Shown: positions 1 to 7,550 of the stretch, piece by piece
How the letters are laid out: every line of letters begins with the position of its first letter
Position numbering within the stretch: the first letter of the stretch is position 1
Assembly (NCBI GenBank): GCA_036510735.1
Contig: DATCDK010000089.1
Coordinates: forward strand, 1-17,442
Source: PALSA-607 sp036510735
GTDB lineage: Bacteria; Actinomycetota; Actinomycetes; Acidothermales; Acidothermaceae
Direction of reading: 5' to 3'
Length of the DNA: 17,442 nt
Made by a program: the position numbers and the translations under genes
The notes under the pieces: generated by a model
Databases searched by the model: none
Told to the model about the DNA's origin: nothing
What the model saw: only the letters and a program-made list of their open reading frames with translations

Positions 1-250
1 GTTGAGGCTCCGAACTTGGTCATTGCGCCGGCCGCCCGACATATCGGCATCAGCCGAGCCTATGCCGAAGGCAGGTGATGTGCTGAGTGCCGATCTCGCC
101 GAGCTCGGCTGCACAAAGTCATCTTCACGTACGGTCAGCGAGTCACCCAAGAGCGACGGAAGCAAGGAGCTTGAGCCGATGGGCCTAGCCGGGTGAGCTT
201 TCTCCGAAAGCGCCGAGCCGCGGAGAAGTGCATACGAGACCTCACCTGCC
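1..250. other. Left flank, no identifiable gene
   Basis: I see no recognisable gene here. The + strand is open in frame 1 from the window edge to a TGA at 76-78, which could be the last 25 codons of a truncated gene, but the peptide matches no family I know. A 64-codon ORF in frame 2 (2-196) has no family signature and no clear ribosome binding site. The stretch probably belongs to the neighbouring element that ends at the repeat starting at 251. Confidence 0.3.
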
Positions 251-437
251 GAGAAGTTGATCACCGTCGGGCAACAGATGGGCAACACCACAGTCAAAAC
301 CAGCCAACGCTAGTCAACGACGACACACGATGAAAACCCTGTGAACTAAGGGTTTTCAACGGTAACCAACCATGTTCAATCACTGTGGGATAGCACTCTC
401 AAGGCGGTAGCGCGGGTTCGAATCCCGTCGGGGCTAC
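251..437 (+). repeat. Left 187-bp direct repeat ending in a tRNA-Glu 3' fragment
   Basis: This copy pairs with 16974-17160 in the same orientation. By eye there are about 16 mismatches and no gaps over 187 bp, and the last 42 bp are identical. Conserved parts include the GGGCAAC pair at 269-286, a central AT-richer stretch, and the tRNA fragment. A long flanking repeat that ends exactly at a tRNA 3' terminus is the usual form of an attR/attL junction left by tRNA-targeting integrative elements. The family is established knowledge; its use here is inference. Confidence 0.8.
396..437 (+). tRNA. tRNA-Glu(CTC) 3' fragment (attachment core, not a functional tRNA)
   Basis: The fragment begins at the anticodon loop CTCTCAA (anticodon CTC), continues with the 3' anticodon stem GGCGG, a short variable loop and a perfect T-arm (GCGGG, TTCGAAT, CCCGT), and ends with acceptor strand CGGGGCT and discriminator A. 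Bases 5' of the loop (TAGCA) cannot pair with GGCGG, and no D-arm or 5' acceptor strand precedes it, so this is not a complete gene. An anticodon-loop-to-3'-end segment is a classic attB/attP core for tyrosine integrases. Confidence 0.85.
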
Positions 438-452
438 AACTAAAAGACCAGG

Positions 453-554
453 TCAGACGGCCTGTGCTTCGTCGGAACCGCTACTGCTTAGCGATCTTGA
501 CCACATTTTGACCACACCAAACGCGTTGCCATTGACGTGCTTGCAGGCTCGGCC
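453..554 (-). pseudogene. Possible C-terminal remnant of a tyrosine integrase
   Basis: On the - strand a 33-codon open stretch, without its own start, ends at TGA 453-455, just 15 bp from the attachment core. It contains GVVKMWSRS, which resembles the tails of actinobacterial tRNA-associated integrases as I remember them. The same DNA carries two TTGACCAC motifs at 11-bp spacing (497-515). An in-frame TAG at 555-557 closes it upstream, and no catalytic integrase sequence (R..HxxR..Y) is seen. Low confidence. Confidence 0.25.
497..515 (+). promoter_or_regulatory. Paired TTGACCAC motifs (putative integrase arm site)
   Basis: TTGACCAC occurs at 497-504 and again at 508-515, exactly 11 bp apart, 60 bp to the right of the left tRNA core. 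Tandem short sites at helical spacing on either side of a core are typical of arm-type binding sites of tyrosine integrases. The motif differs from the GGGCAAC pairs seen at the other three arm positions. Apart from this and the possible integrase tail, 438-663 has no gene that I can support. Confidence 0.35.
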
Positions 555-663
555 CTAAGTGGCGGTGGCAGTCTGTCGTCGACAACGTTTGCTTGGTGGC
601 GGCCTGTAATCGATGCAACCCGCGGTTCGGGATCGCAGGATGCGTAGCCGCAAGTGCCAATCC

Positions 664-1956
664 TTAAACCGTTATGGGATAAGGGCGCTCGGCTGGCCCG
701 ATGTACAACTGGCGCGGTCGTCCGATCCTCGTTTCTGGATCCGTGATCATCTCTCGCCATTGAGCGATCCAGCCGGGGAGCCGACCGATTGCGAACAGGA
801 CGGTGAACATTTCAGGAGGAAAGCCCATGGCCCGGTAAAGCAGTCCAGTGTAGAAGTCGACATTAGGGTAGAGCTTGCGATCCACGAAGTAGTCGTCTGA
901 CAGCGCCACGTTTTCGAGTTCAAGAGCGATGTCGAGCAACTCGTCGCGTTTGCCGAGTGAAGACAGCAACTCATCCGCTGTCTTCTTGATGATTGCTGCG
1001 CGCGGGTCATAGTTCTTGTACACGCGATGTCCGAATCCCATCAGGCGTGTGTGATTCTCACGCTGCTTAACCCGTCGCACAAATGAGGCTACGTCATCGT
1101 CGCTGTCACGAATCTGCGTGAGCATCTCAAGCACAGCCTGGTTGGCGCCGCCATGTAGCGGTCCTGACAGGGCGCCAATGCCGGCCGAGATCGACGCGTG
1201 CAGGCTGGCGTGAGCAGAACCCACGAACCGCACAGTAGAAGTCGAACAGTTCTGTTCGTGGTCGGCATGCAGAACGAAGAGCAAATCAAGCGCCCGTACG
1301 ACCTGATCGTCGACCTCGGGTGCGGCCGGGGAAGTAAGGCTCATCCGGCAGAAGTCCTCGACGAGACCCAGGGATGGGTCGGGCTTCAGGAACGGCTGCT
1401 GCCGTGACCGCTTGAACGCGCACGCAGCGAGTACGGGGACCTGCGCCAGCAGGCGTTCGGTCGACGATTCAACTTGTTCGGGATCAAGCGGATCCAACGA
1501 GTCGGGATAGAACGTCGACAGCGCGGAGACTGCGGATGCCAGGACAGACATTGGATGCGCGTCCTTGGGAAACGAGTTGAAGAACTGTTGCAGCGGCTCG
1601 GGCAACTCGCTCCGCTCCCGTAAGCGGGAACCGAAGACATCCAGCTGCAGGGGAGTCGGCAGCTCTCCATGGATAAGCAGATATGCGACCTCCACAAAGG
1701 AGGATTGGGCAGCAAGTTCCTCGATTGGGTATCCGCGATGGCGAAGAATACCCGCGTCGCCGTCAATGTAGGTGATCGTCGATCGGCAAACAGCGGTGTT
1801 CGCGAACCCCGGGTCGTACGTGACAAGGCCGGACGTTCGTAACAGCGCTCCTATGTCCGCTCCAGGTGCGCCCTCGGTCACGTTTTGGATTTCGGCTTCA
1901 AACGCCGTGCCCCCAAAACTAAGGTTTTCCGTCCGGGTTTGGGCGGCGTCCGACAT
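664..1956 (-). CDS. gltA: Citrate synthase, type II
   Basis: Condenses oxaloacetate and acetyl-CoA to citrate (TCA or methylcitrate-type entry), in the cytoplasm. At 430 aa it has the full length of a bacterial type II (GltA-like) enzyme, not the shorter 370-aa PrpC/archaeal form. The catalytic triad is visible: His268 in SGPLHGGAN, His310 in MGFGHRVYK and Asp367 in YPNVDFYTG; FVLHADHEQ near 228-235 and the RPRQLYIGP tail are also conserved. The ATG at 1956 is preceded on the - strand by GGAAGAGG about 7 nt upstream. The gene lies 44 bp behind the GntR regulator gene on the same strand and is probably cotranscribed with it. As cargo between tRNA scars it is probably an accessory paralogue that drains pathway acetyl-CoA (or propionyl-CoA); that role is inferred. 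Family call is very secure. Confidence 0.95.
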   Translation of the reverse strand: MSDAAQTRTENLSFGGTAFEAEIQNVTEGAPGADIGALLRTSGLVTYDPGFANTAVCRSTITYIDGDAGILRHRGYPIEELAAQSSFVEVAYLLIHGELPTPLQLDVFGSRLRERSELPEPLQQFFNSFPKDAHPMSVLASAVSALSTFYPDSLDPLDPEQVESSTERLLAQVPVLAACAFKRSRQQPFLKPDPSLGLVEDFCRMSLTSPAAPEVDDQVVRALDLLFVLHADHEQNCSTSTVRFVGSAHASLHASISAGIGALSGPLHGGANQAVLEMLTQIRDSDDDVASFVRRVKQRENHTRLMGFGHRVYKNYDPRAAIIKKTADELLSSLGKRDELLDIALELENVALSDDYFVDRKLYPNVDFYTGLLYRAMGFPPEMFTVLFAIGRLPGWIAQWREMITDPETRIGRPRQLYIGPAERPYPITV

Positions 1957-2000
1957 GGCTAGGCCTCTTCCACTGGCAGGTACAAGTCTTCGGTCCAGTT

Positions 2001-2690
2001 CTATTTCTCGTTCGTGCCAAATCCAATCTCAGCCACCCGCATATCTCGCTGGCCTCTCCGAACATGCCGCCTAATAGCCCGTGTGGCGCCTGCGGCATCG
2101 CCCCGCCTCAGCTCGCCCAGTACCTCCGCGTGCTGAGCTACCGAGGCACATCGCACGGTTGGGGTATTCGCCAGAACCTCACGATAGATGCTGGTGCGGT
2201 CCCAAAGCGTGCCGATCATCTGAAGCAGGAGCGCCGCACCGGACGCGCTGTAAATCACGAAGTGCCACTCGCGATTGAGGTCGCGCCACACTGACGGCGG
2301 ATCGTCGTCGCGAACGTTGTCCATCCTGGTGTTCAGTTCCTCTAATATGTCAAGAGTCGCAGCCGGAATGCGGGGCGTCGCCAGGCTTACCGCGAGTCCT
2401 TCGAGGCGCTCGCGTATCAAGGTGATCTCCGTGAGCTCTTGCACCGACAACTCTGCGACGTAGGTGCCGCGCCGCTGCTCTGTGCGCACGAGGCCTTGCG
2501 CCTCGAGGAGCTTCAGGCCCTCCCTTACGGGAATGATGCTCACGTTGTAACGCTGCGCAAGTGCTTGTTGGTCCAGGCGAGCACCGAGCCGAAACACGCC
2601 GCGCAAGATCTCAGTCCTCACGGCGTTCGCGACGTAAGTGCTCGCTGTCACCGGTGGTCCGTCGATCGGCGCTTCGTAGGCCGAAGGCAC
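2001..2690 (-). CDS. GntR-family transcriptional regulator, FadR/FCD type
   Basis: DNA-binding regulator that probably senses a carboxylate and controls the divergent transport and catabolic operon. With the GTG start at 2690 it is 229 aa, normal for FCD regulators. The winged helix lies at about residues 17-80 (recognition region YNVSIIPVREGLKLLEAQGL) and the FCD ligand/metal domain at about 85-215. Likely metal ligands are Asp137, His143 (REWHF), His187 (QHAEVL) and His209 (RRHVRR). The frame stays open to an ATG at 2870 (289 aa), but those extra residues are Arg-rich, low in family character and unlike GntR N-termini. A GTG at 2651 would give a shorter protein. No strong ribosome binding site settles the choice. 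Family certain, start uncertain. Confidence 0.88.
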   Translation of the reverse strand: MPSAYEAPIDGPPVTASTYVANAVRTEILRGVFRLGARLDQQALAQRYNVSIIPVREGLKLLEAQGLVRTEQRRGTYVAELSVQELTEITLIRERLEGLAVSLATPRIPAATLDILEELNTRMDNVRDDDPPSVWRDLNREWHFVIYSASGAALLLQMIGTLWDRTSIYREVLANTPTVRCASVAQHAEVLGELRRGDAAGATRAIRRHVRRGQRDMRVAEIGFGTNEK

Positions 2691-3209
2691 CAGCCTTGTG
2701 ACGCCGTCACCGTGGCTTGCTGTCTCACGTCGGGGGGTCTGCACAGGGCGTTGCGCGTTCACAGTGCATCTCGAGGCTTGACAGTGTTGGGCGGGTGCCA
2801 CCGTGAGCCGACGATGGACGCTGGCCTCTTCACGCGGACAGTGTAGAGGCCGTGTCGTGGCCCTCGCCACGCGCGTTCAGTTGGCTTCGTGTATCGCGCT
2901 TGCACTGGCGATCCACCTCTCTGGATGGCGTTTAGCATGGCTTGGTCTGGACGAGCAGCCCGAACCCCCCGCCGATCGAAACGCCGTCGCGAGGGACAGC
3001 CGCCGTGCCAACGGAGTTGAAAGGCGCCGTATTCCCTGCGCTTGCTCCAGCTGCGTCCGCCGTCAGGTGCCCGCCATCTTGTGTGCGGAAGCGAACGGTT
3101 TCAGGTCCTTCCCACAGACCTGTCGGCGCGGATCCGCCCATCGTGGCTCGCCTGGGCGCGAGCATCGCAGGGCCGCCGGGAGATCGCATGGTTTCACCTG
3201 TCGCTCAGT

Positions 3210-3244
3210 TTGGTCACATATAGGTTACGAAGAATAAATTATAG
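3210..3244 (+). promoter_or_regulatory. Candidate promoter for the transport/catabolic operon
   Basis: TTGGTC (3210-3215) and the AT-rich stretch AATAAATTATAG (3233-3244) offer a -35/-10 pair with about 17-19 bp spacing, roughly 100 bp ahead of the lipoprotein start. This is the most AT-rich point of the intergenic region. The match to consensus is only moderate (TAAATT is 4 of 6), so the call is tentative. Confidence 0.3.
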
Positions 3245-3268
3245 GCGAATCCCTTGTCCATCGTGGGA

Positions 3269-3294
3269 GCGGTTGCCTACTCTGTGGCAACCGC
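3269..3294 (+). promoter_or_regulatory. Perfect 9-bp inverted repeat in the operon leader
   Basis: GCGGTTGCC (3269-3277) and GGCAACCGC (3286-3294) are perfect complements separated by 8 nt. The element lies between the candidate promoter and the ribosome binding site, 49 bp before the lipoprotein ATG. It could be an operator for the divergently encoded GntR protein (dyad centre just downstream of the promoter) or an mRNA leader hairpin. There is no T-run, so it is not a standard terminator. Confidence 0.5.
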
Positions 3295-3342
3295 CGCCCG
3301 GGCGACCCGAATAGTCGATGCTCTCACCAAAGGAGACGCCCC

Positions 3343-4764
3343 ATGTTCGTGAGGTTTGTGCGAGGTCGCCGTCACGCGACAGGGGTCGCCATCGGTATTG
3401 GAACGGTGGCGACGCTGGTGCTCGCCGCGTGCTCCAGCTCGAAGCCCTCAGCCAGTTCGACGAGTTCCCCCGCGTCCACGAGCTCCGCCGCGGCGACGAG
3501 TGCGAGCGCATCTGGAGGGGTGTCGCCGGTCGCGAGCGCAGTGTCGGCTGGCTCGTCGAGCGCGGTGGCGTCAGCCAGCCTAGCTCCGGCTCCCAGCCAG
3601 GCCGCCACGGGTTCATCCATCAAGCTTGGGTTGCTAGCCCCATTAACCGGTGCGCGGGCAGATCTCGGCCAGGGCATGCAGACCGGCGCGAAGATTGCCC
3701 TAAGCGTCATCAACGCCACGGGCGGGGTGCTGGGACACCATGTCAACCTCGATGTGCAGGACGACGCAGCCGACCCGGCCGATGCAGTACCCGCCGTGCA
3801 AAAGGAGGTTCAGGCCGACCACGTGGTGGGCATCGTCGGACCTATCTCGCAAACCGCGTCCGTCGTTTGGCCGATCGCAGCGAAGGCAAACATTCCCGAC
3901 CTGATGTGGGGCGGCGGATCTGCGTTTGACAACATCACCGACCCGCACTTCTTCCGGCTGTCGCCGTCGGATACTGAGCAGGCGGATGCCATGGTCGTCT
4001 ACGCCCATAGCAAGGGGTGGAATCACATCGCTATAGCTATTGGCAACACGTCCGGTGATCAGTCCCTGGTGCCGGGGCTCCAAGATGCGGCGAAGGCGCT
4101 CGGAATGACGGTCGACAAGCCCGTCACGATCGCGGTGGGAGCGACGTCGTTCCGCAGCGAGATCCAGACCCTATTCTCGACGCATCCGCAGGCCGTCTTG
4201 GGACAGTTCGATATCCCGTCTGCGGGCGTGCTCTTCGGGGAACTCAAGCAGCAGGGTCTGTTGTCAACCCCGTGGGTTGCAAGCAACCTGTGGTTCGCGA
4301 AGGAGTTCGTCACGTCGGTTGGCGCAGCCATCGCGTCGGGGCCCATCTACATCGCCAACCCTGGCGCTGAGAACCAGGGATACCAGCCGTTCCTGAACGT
4401 CCTGCAGCAACAGACCGGCTCAAACCAGCCGAGCAACGGCCAGTCGTACATCTACGACGGGGTTAACGTCTGGGCGCTTGGAGCACAGATCGCAGGAACC
4501 ACTGATTCGCCAGCCATCGAGCAGGGAATCGCTAAGGCGGCAAACGGGCCCGGTCAGAGCTGCTACGACTACTCAACGTGTCTTCAGCTCCTGAAGACCG
4601 GAAAAGCCATCAACTACCAAGGCGCAGCGAGCAGCGTCGACTTCGATAAGTTCCACAATGTGTTCGGTCCGTTCGACATCTTGCACTACAACGCGGACGG
4701 ATCAAGCAGTTCGCTCTCGGAGTTGACTCCCCAGCAGATTCAGCAAGCCCTGAGCAACGGGTAA
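3343..4764 (+). CDS. Branched-chain-amino-acid-type ABC transporter substrate-binding lipoprotein
   Basis: Extracytoplasmic receptor that captures the substrate for the LivHMGF-type importer, anchored to the outer face of the membrane. It is 473 aa: a signal peptide with Arg-rich n-region, lipobox LAAC with lipidated Cys30, a 60-residue Ser/Ala/Thr linker (31-92), and a type I periplasmic-binding fold (Peripla_BP_6/Leu-Ile-Val family) from about 93 (IKLGLLAPLTG) to the end. Start ATG 3343 has an ideal AAAGGAG 7 nt upstream. It is the first gene of the rightward operon; a strong hairpin separates it from the permease gene, which could allow excess receptor to be made. Members of this family bind amino acids, aromatic acids, urea or other small carboxylates, so the family does not fix the ligand; neighbouring genes suggest an organic acid. 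Confidence 0.9.
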   Translation: MFVRFVRGRRHATGVAIGIGTVATLVLAACSSSKPSASSTSSPASTSSAAATSASASGGVSPVASAVSAGSSSAVASASLAPAPSQAATGSSIKLGLLAPLTGARADLGQGMQTGAKIALSVINATGGVLGHHVNLDVQDDAADPADAVPAVQKEVQADHVVGIVGPISQTASVVWPIAAKANIPDLMWGGGSAFDNITDPHFFRLSPSDTEQADAMVVYAHSKGWNHIAIAIGNTSGDQSLVPGLQDAAKALGMTVDKPVTIAVGATSFRSEIQTLFSTHPQAVLGQFDIPSAGVLFGELKQQGLLSTPWVASNLWFAKEFVTSVGAAIASGPIYIANPGAENQGYQPFLNVLQQQTGSNQPSNGQSYIYDGVNVWALGAQIAGTTDSPAIEQGIAKAANGPGQSCYDYSTCLQLLKTGKAINYQGAASSVDFDKFHNVFGPFDILHYNADGSSSSLSELTPQQIQQALSNG

Positions 4765-4783
4765 CGACCCTCAGGTAAGACAC

Positions 4784-4827
4784 GTGTGGTGGGTCCGGTA
4801 TCTCACTGGATGTCGGACCCACCACAC
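4784..4827 (+). promoter_or_regulatory. Strong intercistronic hairpin between binding protein and permease genes
   Basis: GTGTGGTGGGTCCG (4784-4797) and its exact complement CGGACCCACCACAC (4814-4827) form a perfect 14-bp GC-rich stem with a 16-nt loop. It begins 20 nt after the stop codon of the lipoprotein gene and is not followed by a T-run. Such hairpins behind the first gene of transporter operons commonly protect the upstream mRNA or partly terminate, raising the receptor:permease ratio. The structure is seen; its function is inferred. Confidence 0.75.
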
Positions 4828-4864
4828 CATCTTCGACCCCCAAAGGAATCCGAGAGGCCCGATC

Positions 4865-5740
4865 TTGAGTCAGTTCCTTGTCGCCGTCGGGTTCGGCTTG
4901 GCGACAGCATCCGTCGTAGCCCTCGCCGCTGTCGCCGTCTCGTTGCAAGTGAGCGTCACCAACTTCATCAACTTCGCGTACGGCGACTTCATGACCTTCG
5001 GTGCGTACATCGCGTGGAGCGCGACGCGACACGGCATCAACTTAGTGCCCGCAATTATCTTGGGCGGCATCGCGACCGGGCTCCTCGGCGTCCTCGCGAA
5101 CATCCTCGTCTTCCGTCCTTTCATGCGCCAAGGCGTTCGGCCGGTCACCCTACTCATTGCCGGGGTCGGGCTATCGTTCATCGTCCAGAACGCCCTGACA
5201 GTGATCTGGGGCGCGGAGCCGGTGCGGTTCAACGTGACCCTCGGGAACTCCCTACACGTGGGACCGTTCCTGCTCACGCCCGGAGATCTCGTGATGTTTG
5301 GCACGTCGGTAACTCTCCTCGTATTGCTGCACGTGATGCTGGCGTACACCAAGTTCGGCAAGGCGCTGCGTGCGACGTCCAACAACTCAGATCTCGCGAA
5401 GGCATGCGGTATCGACAGCGAGCGGGTTGTCTCGATCACCTGGTTCCTAGCGGGCTTATTGACCGCCGTTGCGGGTGTGGGCTTGGTGCTGCAGGAGAGC
5501 ACCCTCGATCCGACCACCGGGTTCACGGAGCTGTTCGTGATTTTCGGCGCCGTTATCCTCGGCGGGATCGGACGCCCCTATGGCGCCATGCTCGGCGCAC
5601 TTGCAATCGGGCTCCTCACTGAGATTTCCGGTGCTTATCTCAACGCCGCCTACAAGACCTCGATTGCGTTCGGCGTCGTGATCGTCTTACTCCTCTTCCG
5701 GCCCCAAGGACTATTTGCTACTAAAGGGAAGATCAGCTGA
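4865..5740 (+). CDS. livH: Branched-chain-type ABC transporter permease (LivH family)
   Basis: Inner-membrane permease that forms the translocation pore together with the next gene product. I place the start at TTG 4865 because GAGAGG (4852-4857) sits 7 nt upstream and the 291-aa product begins directly with the first membrane helix, as in LivH. The longer open frame from 4784 would place coding sequence in the intercistronic hairpin. About eight hydrophobic helices are visible. Family motifs are SVTNFINFAYGDFMTFGAY in the N-terminal part and the ATPase-contact loop FGKALRATSNNSDLAKACGI about two thirds along. Its TGA (5738-5740) shares one base with the ATG of the next gene, so the two are translationally coupled. 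Confidence 0.9.
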   Translation: MSQFLVAVGFGLATASVVALAAVAVSLQVSVTNFINFAYGDFMTFGAYIAWSATRHGINLVPAIILGGIATGLLGVLANILVFRPFMRQGVRPVTLLIAGVGLSFIVQNALTVIWGAEPVRFNVTLGNSLHVGPFLLTPGDLVMFGTSVTLLVLLHVMLAYTKFGKALRATSNNSDLAKACGIDSERVVSITWFLAGLLTAVAGVGLVLQESTLDPTTGFTELFVIFGAVILGGIGRPYGAMLGALAIGLLTEISGAYLNAAYKTSIAFGVVIVLLLFRPQGLFATKGKIS

Positions 5741-6726
5741 TGGTCTACTACCTCACGGACTTGCTCGTTCTTGGATGCATCAACTCGATCATGGTCGTCG
5801 GACTCAACCTGCAATACGGTTACACCGGACTTCTGAACTTCGCCTACTACACGTATGTCGCCATCGGAGCGTACGTTGCGGCTGTCACCACCATGGGACG
5901 CACCGCCATGGCAGGGGGCGGGACCTACATCCTCGGGTGGACCCTGCCCTGGTACGTCGGCCTGCTAATCGGTGGGGTGGTCGCCGCGATACTCGGCGCT
6001 GTCGTGTTCGGGTTCACCGTCCGTCGGCTCCGAAGTGACTATCTTGCCATCGTCACGGTGTCCGCTGCCTTCATCTTCTGGAACATCATCAACACGTACG
6101 AGCCACTCTTCAACGGCGCGACCGGGTTGTACCACGTGCCAAACATCATCTCGACGAGCACAACTCGGTATGGGTTCATCATGCTGGCCCTCTCCGCGGG
6201 CATTCTCGCCATCTTCGTATGGGGTTCTCGTCGCATCTTCCGTTCCCCGTTTGGCCGATTGCTGCGGTCCATGCGGGAGGACGAAGCGGTGACGGCTGCG
6301 TTCGGCCGTACCTCCTGGCAACCACAGCTGTGGATCTTCATGATCGGGTGTTTCATCGCGGGGATCGCCGGCGGTCTCTTCGTGTTCTACATCACGGCGT
6401 GGAGCCCGTACGCGTTCTTGCCACTTGAGTCGTTCATTCTGCTTGCCGCGCTGATTGTGGGCGGCGCGGGTAACTACTGGGGTGCCCTCCTAGGAGCCTT
6501 CGTCCTCATCGAAGGGCTCGCCGAGTTGTCGCGTTTCCTTCCGAGCTTTGGTAATGGTGCAGACGTCGGTGCGATCCGTGCGATCGTGATCGGGTTCGTC
6601 CTCATCCTCATGTTGCGGTACCGGCGCGGCGGCCTTATTCCTGAACGCTGGCTGCACTGGTATCGGCCGCCCGCGAAGCCGGTTCTCCGCAGAGCGAGGT
6701 TCGCAGCCGCGAGGCGCGCACGATGA
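5740..6726 (+). CDS. livM: Branched-chain-type ABC transporter permease (LivM family)
   Basis: Second membrane subunit of the importer, 328 aa, with about eight to nine predicted helices. It has the LivM hallmarks: LQYGYTGLLNFAYYTYVAIG in the N-terminal quarter, the RSDYLAIVT stretch, and the coupling loop SPFGRLLRSMREDEAVTAAFG, followed by the GAGNYWGALLGA segment. The C-terminus is a basic cytoplasmic tail (from about residue 290) rich in Arg and Pro. The start overlaps the upstream stop, and its own TGA overlaps the ATG of the next gene (ATGA at 6723-6726), so the whole transporter is expressed as a unit. Confidence 0.92.
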   Translation: MVYYLTDLLVLGCINSIMVVGLNLQYGYTGLLNFAYYTYVAIGAYVAAVTTMGRTAMAGGGTYILGWTLPWYVGLLIGGVVAAILGAVVFGFTVRRLRSDYLAIVTVSAAFIFWNIINTYEPLFNGATGLYHVPNIISTSTTRYGFIMLALSAGILAIFVWGSRRIFRSPFGRLLRSMREDEAVTAAFGRTSWQPQLWIFMIGCFIAGIAGGLFVFYITAWSPYAFLPLESFILLAALIVGGAGNYWGALLGAFVLIEGLAELSRFLPSFGNGADVGAIRAIVIGFVLILMLRYRRGGLIPERWLHWYRPPAKPVLRRARFAAARRAR

Positions 6727-7550
6727 GCAGCGAGGCCTCGGGCGACCTGCTCAACGTGCAAGATGTCGGCTACGCGTATGGCGGGGTGTGGGCTGTCAGA
6801 GGCTGCAGCTTCTCTGTTCGCAGCGGCGAAGTCACCGGCCTCATAGGACCGAATGGCGCGGGAAAGTCGACGATGATCGAAATGCTCAGCGGTACCTTGA
6901 CGCCGCGCGAGGGCAAGATCCACTTTGATGGATCCGACATAACCGGCCTCCGACCTGTACAGGTAGCGCGCAAGGGAATCGCGCGCACCTTCCAAACCGC
7001 GAGAGTCCTCGCCGCACTTCCGGTGATTGAGAACGTGGTGTTAGCCGCCCAAGGCCAAATTGGCGAGAACCCGCTGAAGGCATTGTTCTTTCGCGGGAGT
7101 TGGCGGAGCCAAGAAGAGGAACTGCGGAAGGAAGCGGCCGGCCTTCTCGATTGGCTTGGCCTTGGACATCACCTGCTCAGCCCAGCAGGGACGTTGTCAG
7201 GGGGGCAGCGGCGATTAATGGAGATCGCCCGTGCGCTCATGGCACACCCGAAGCTGATGCTTTTGGACGAGCCGACTGCTGGCGTGTTTCCGGAGACGAG
7301 TCAACTGATCGCCTCTCGGATCCGCGAAATTGCCGCCCAAGGTGTGACCGTGCTGCTCATTGCCCACAACATGGGATTCCTCTCCGCAGTCGCCGACGAT
7401 GTGGTGGTGATGGCCGAGGGGAGGGTCCTCACTCGTGGGCCACTTGAGGTTGTGCGTGAGCACGCAGGAGTGGTGTCGGCGTATCTCGGAACCGCTGTTG
7501 CCGGCTCACGCGAGACGGGCCCCACAACCGCTCAGGGAGTAAGCGAGTGA
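6723..7550 (+). CDS. livG: ABC transporter ATP-binding protein (LivG family)
   Basis: One of two ATPases that power import; cytoplasmic, docked on the permeases. The 275-aa chain has Walker A GPNGAGKST (42-50), Q-loop Gln91, signature LSGGQ (158-162), Walker B LMLLDE (178-183) and switch His215 (IAHNMGF), so it should be catalytically complete. Insertion of about 25 residues between the Q-loop and the signature (around 115-140) is typical for LivG. A short Thr/Gly-rich tail follows residue 258. Its TGA overlaps the GTG of the next gene in GTGA (7547-7550). Confidence 0.93.
   Translation: MSSEASGDLLNVQDVGYAYGGVWAVRGCSFSVRSGEVTGLIGPNGAGKSTMIEMLSGTLTPREGKIHFDGSDITGLRPVQVARKGIARTFQTARVLAALPVIENVVLAAQGQIGENPLKALFFRGSWRSQEEELRKEAAGLLDWLGLGHHLLSPAGTLSGGQRRLMEIARALMAHPKLMLLDEPTAGVFPETSQLIASRIREIAAQGVTVLLIAHNMGFLSAVADDVVVMAEGRVLTRGPLEVVREHAGVVSAYLGTAVAGSRETGPTTAQGVSE

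Larger units (their letters stand above)
2691..3342. promoter_or_regulatory. Divergent intergenic control region
   Basis: About 650 bp separate the regulator start from the transporter lipoprotein gene. Several 60-140-codon ORFs on both strands lack ribosome binding sites and family motifs, so I do not call genes here. The right part turns AT-richer (3210-3245) and then carries a perfect inverted repeat (3269-3294) before the ribosome binding site at 3329-3335. A TTGACA occurs at 2777-2782 on the + strand without a convincing -10. Both promoters and the GntR operator are expected here by arrangement; no classic TGGTnnnACCA-type site was found by eye. Confidence 0.55.

Noticed and set aside
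396..437. A functional tRNA gene at either repeat
   Set aside because: Only the part from the anticodon loop to the 3' end is present; the D-arm and 5' acceptor strand are missing.
2691..2870. 60-residue N-terminal extension of the GntR regulator
   Set aside because: Arg-rich sequence without GntR character; family length is met from GTG 2690.
2932..3189. 85-codon - strand ORF in the divergent intergenic region, vaguely beta-trefoil-like
   Set aside because: No ribosome binding site, only a faint pattern resemblance, and overlapping ORFs of similar size exist on the other strand.
4784..4864. Extended N-terminus of the LivH permease gene
   Set aside because: It would translate through the 14-bp hairpin and add a non-membrane stretch absent from LivH proteins; TTG 4865 has a good ribosome binding site.
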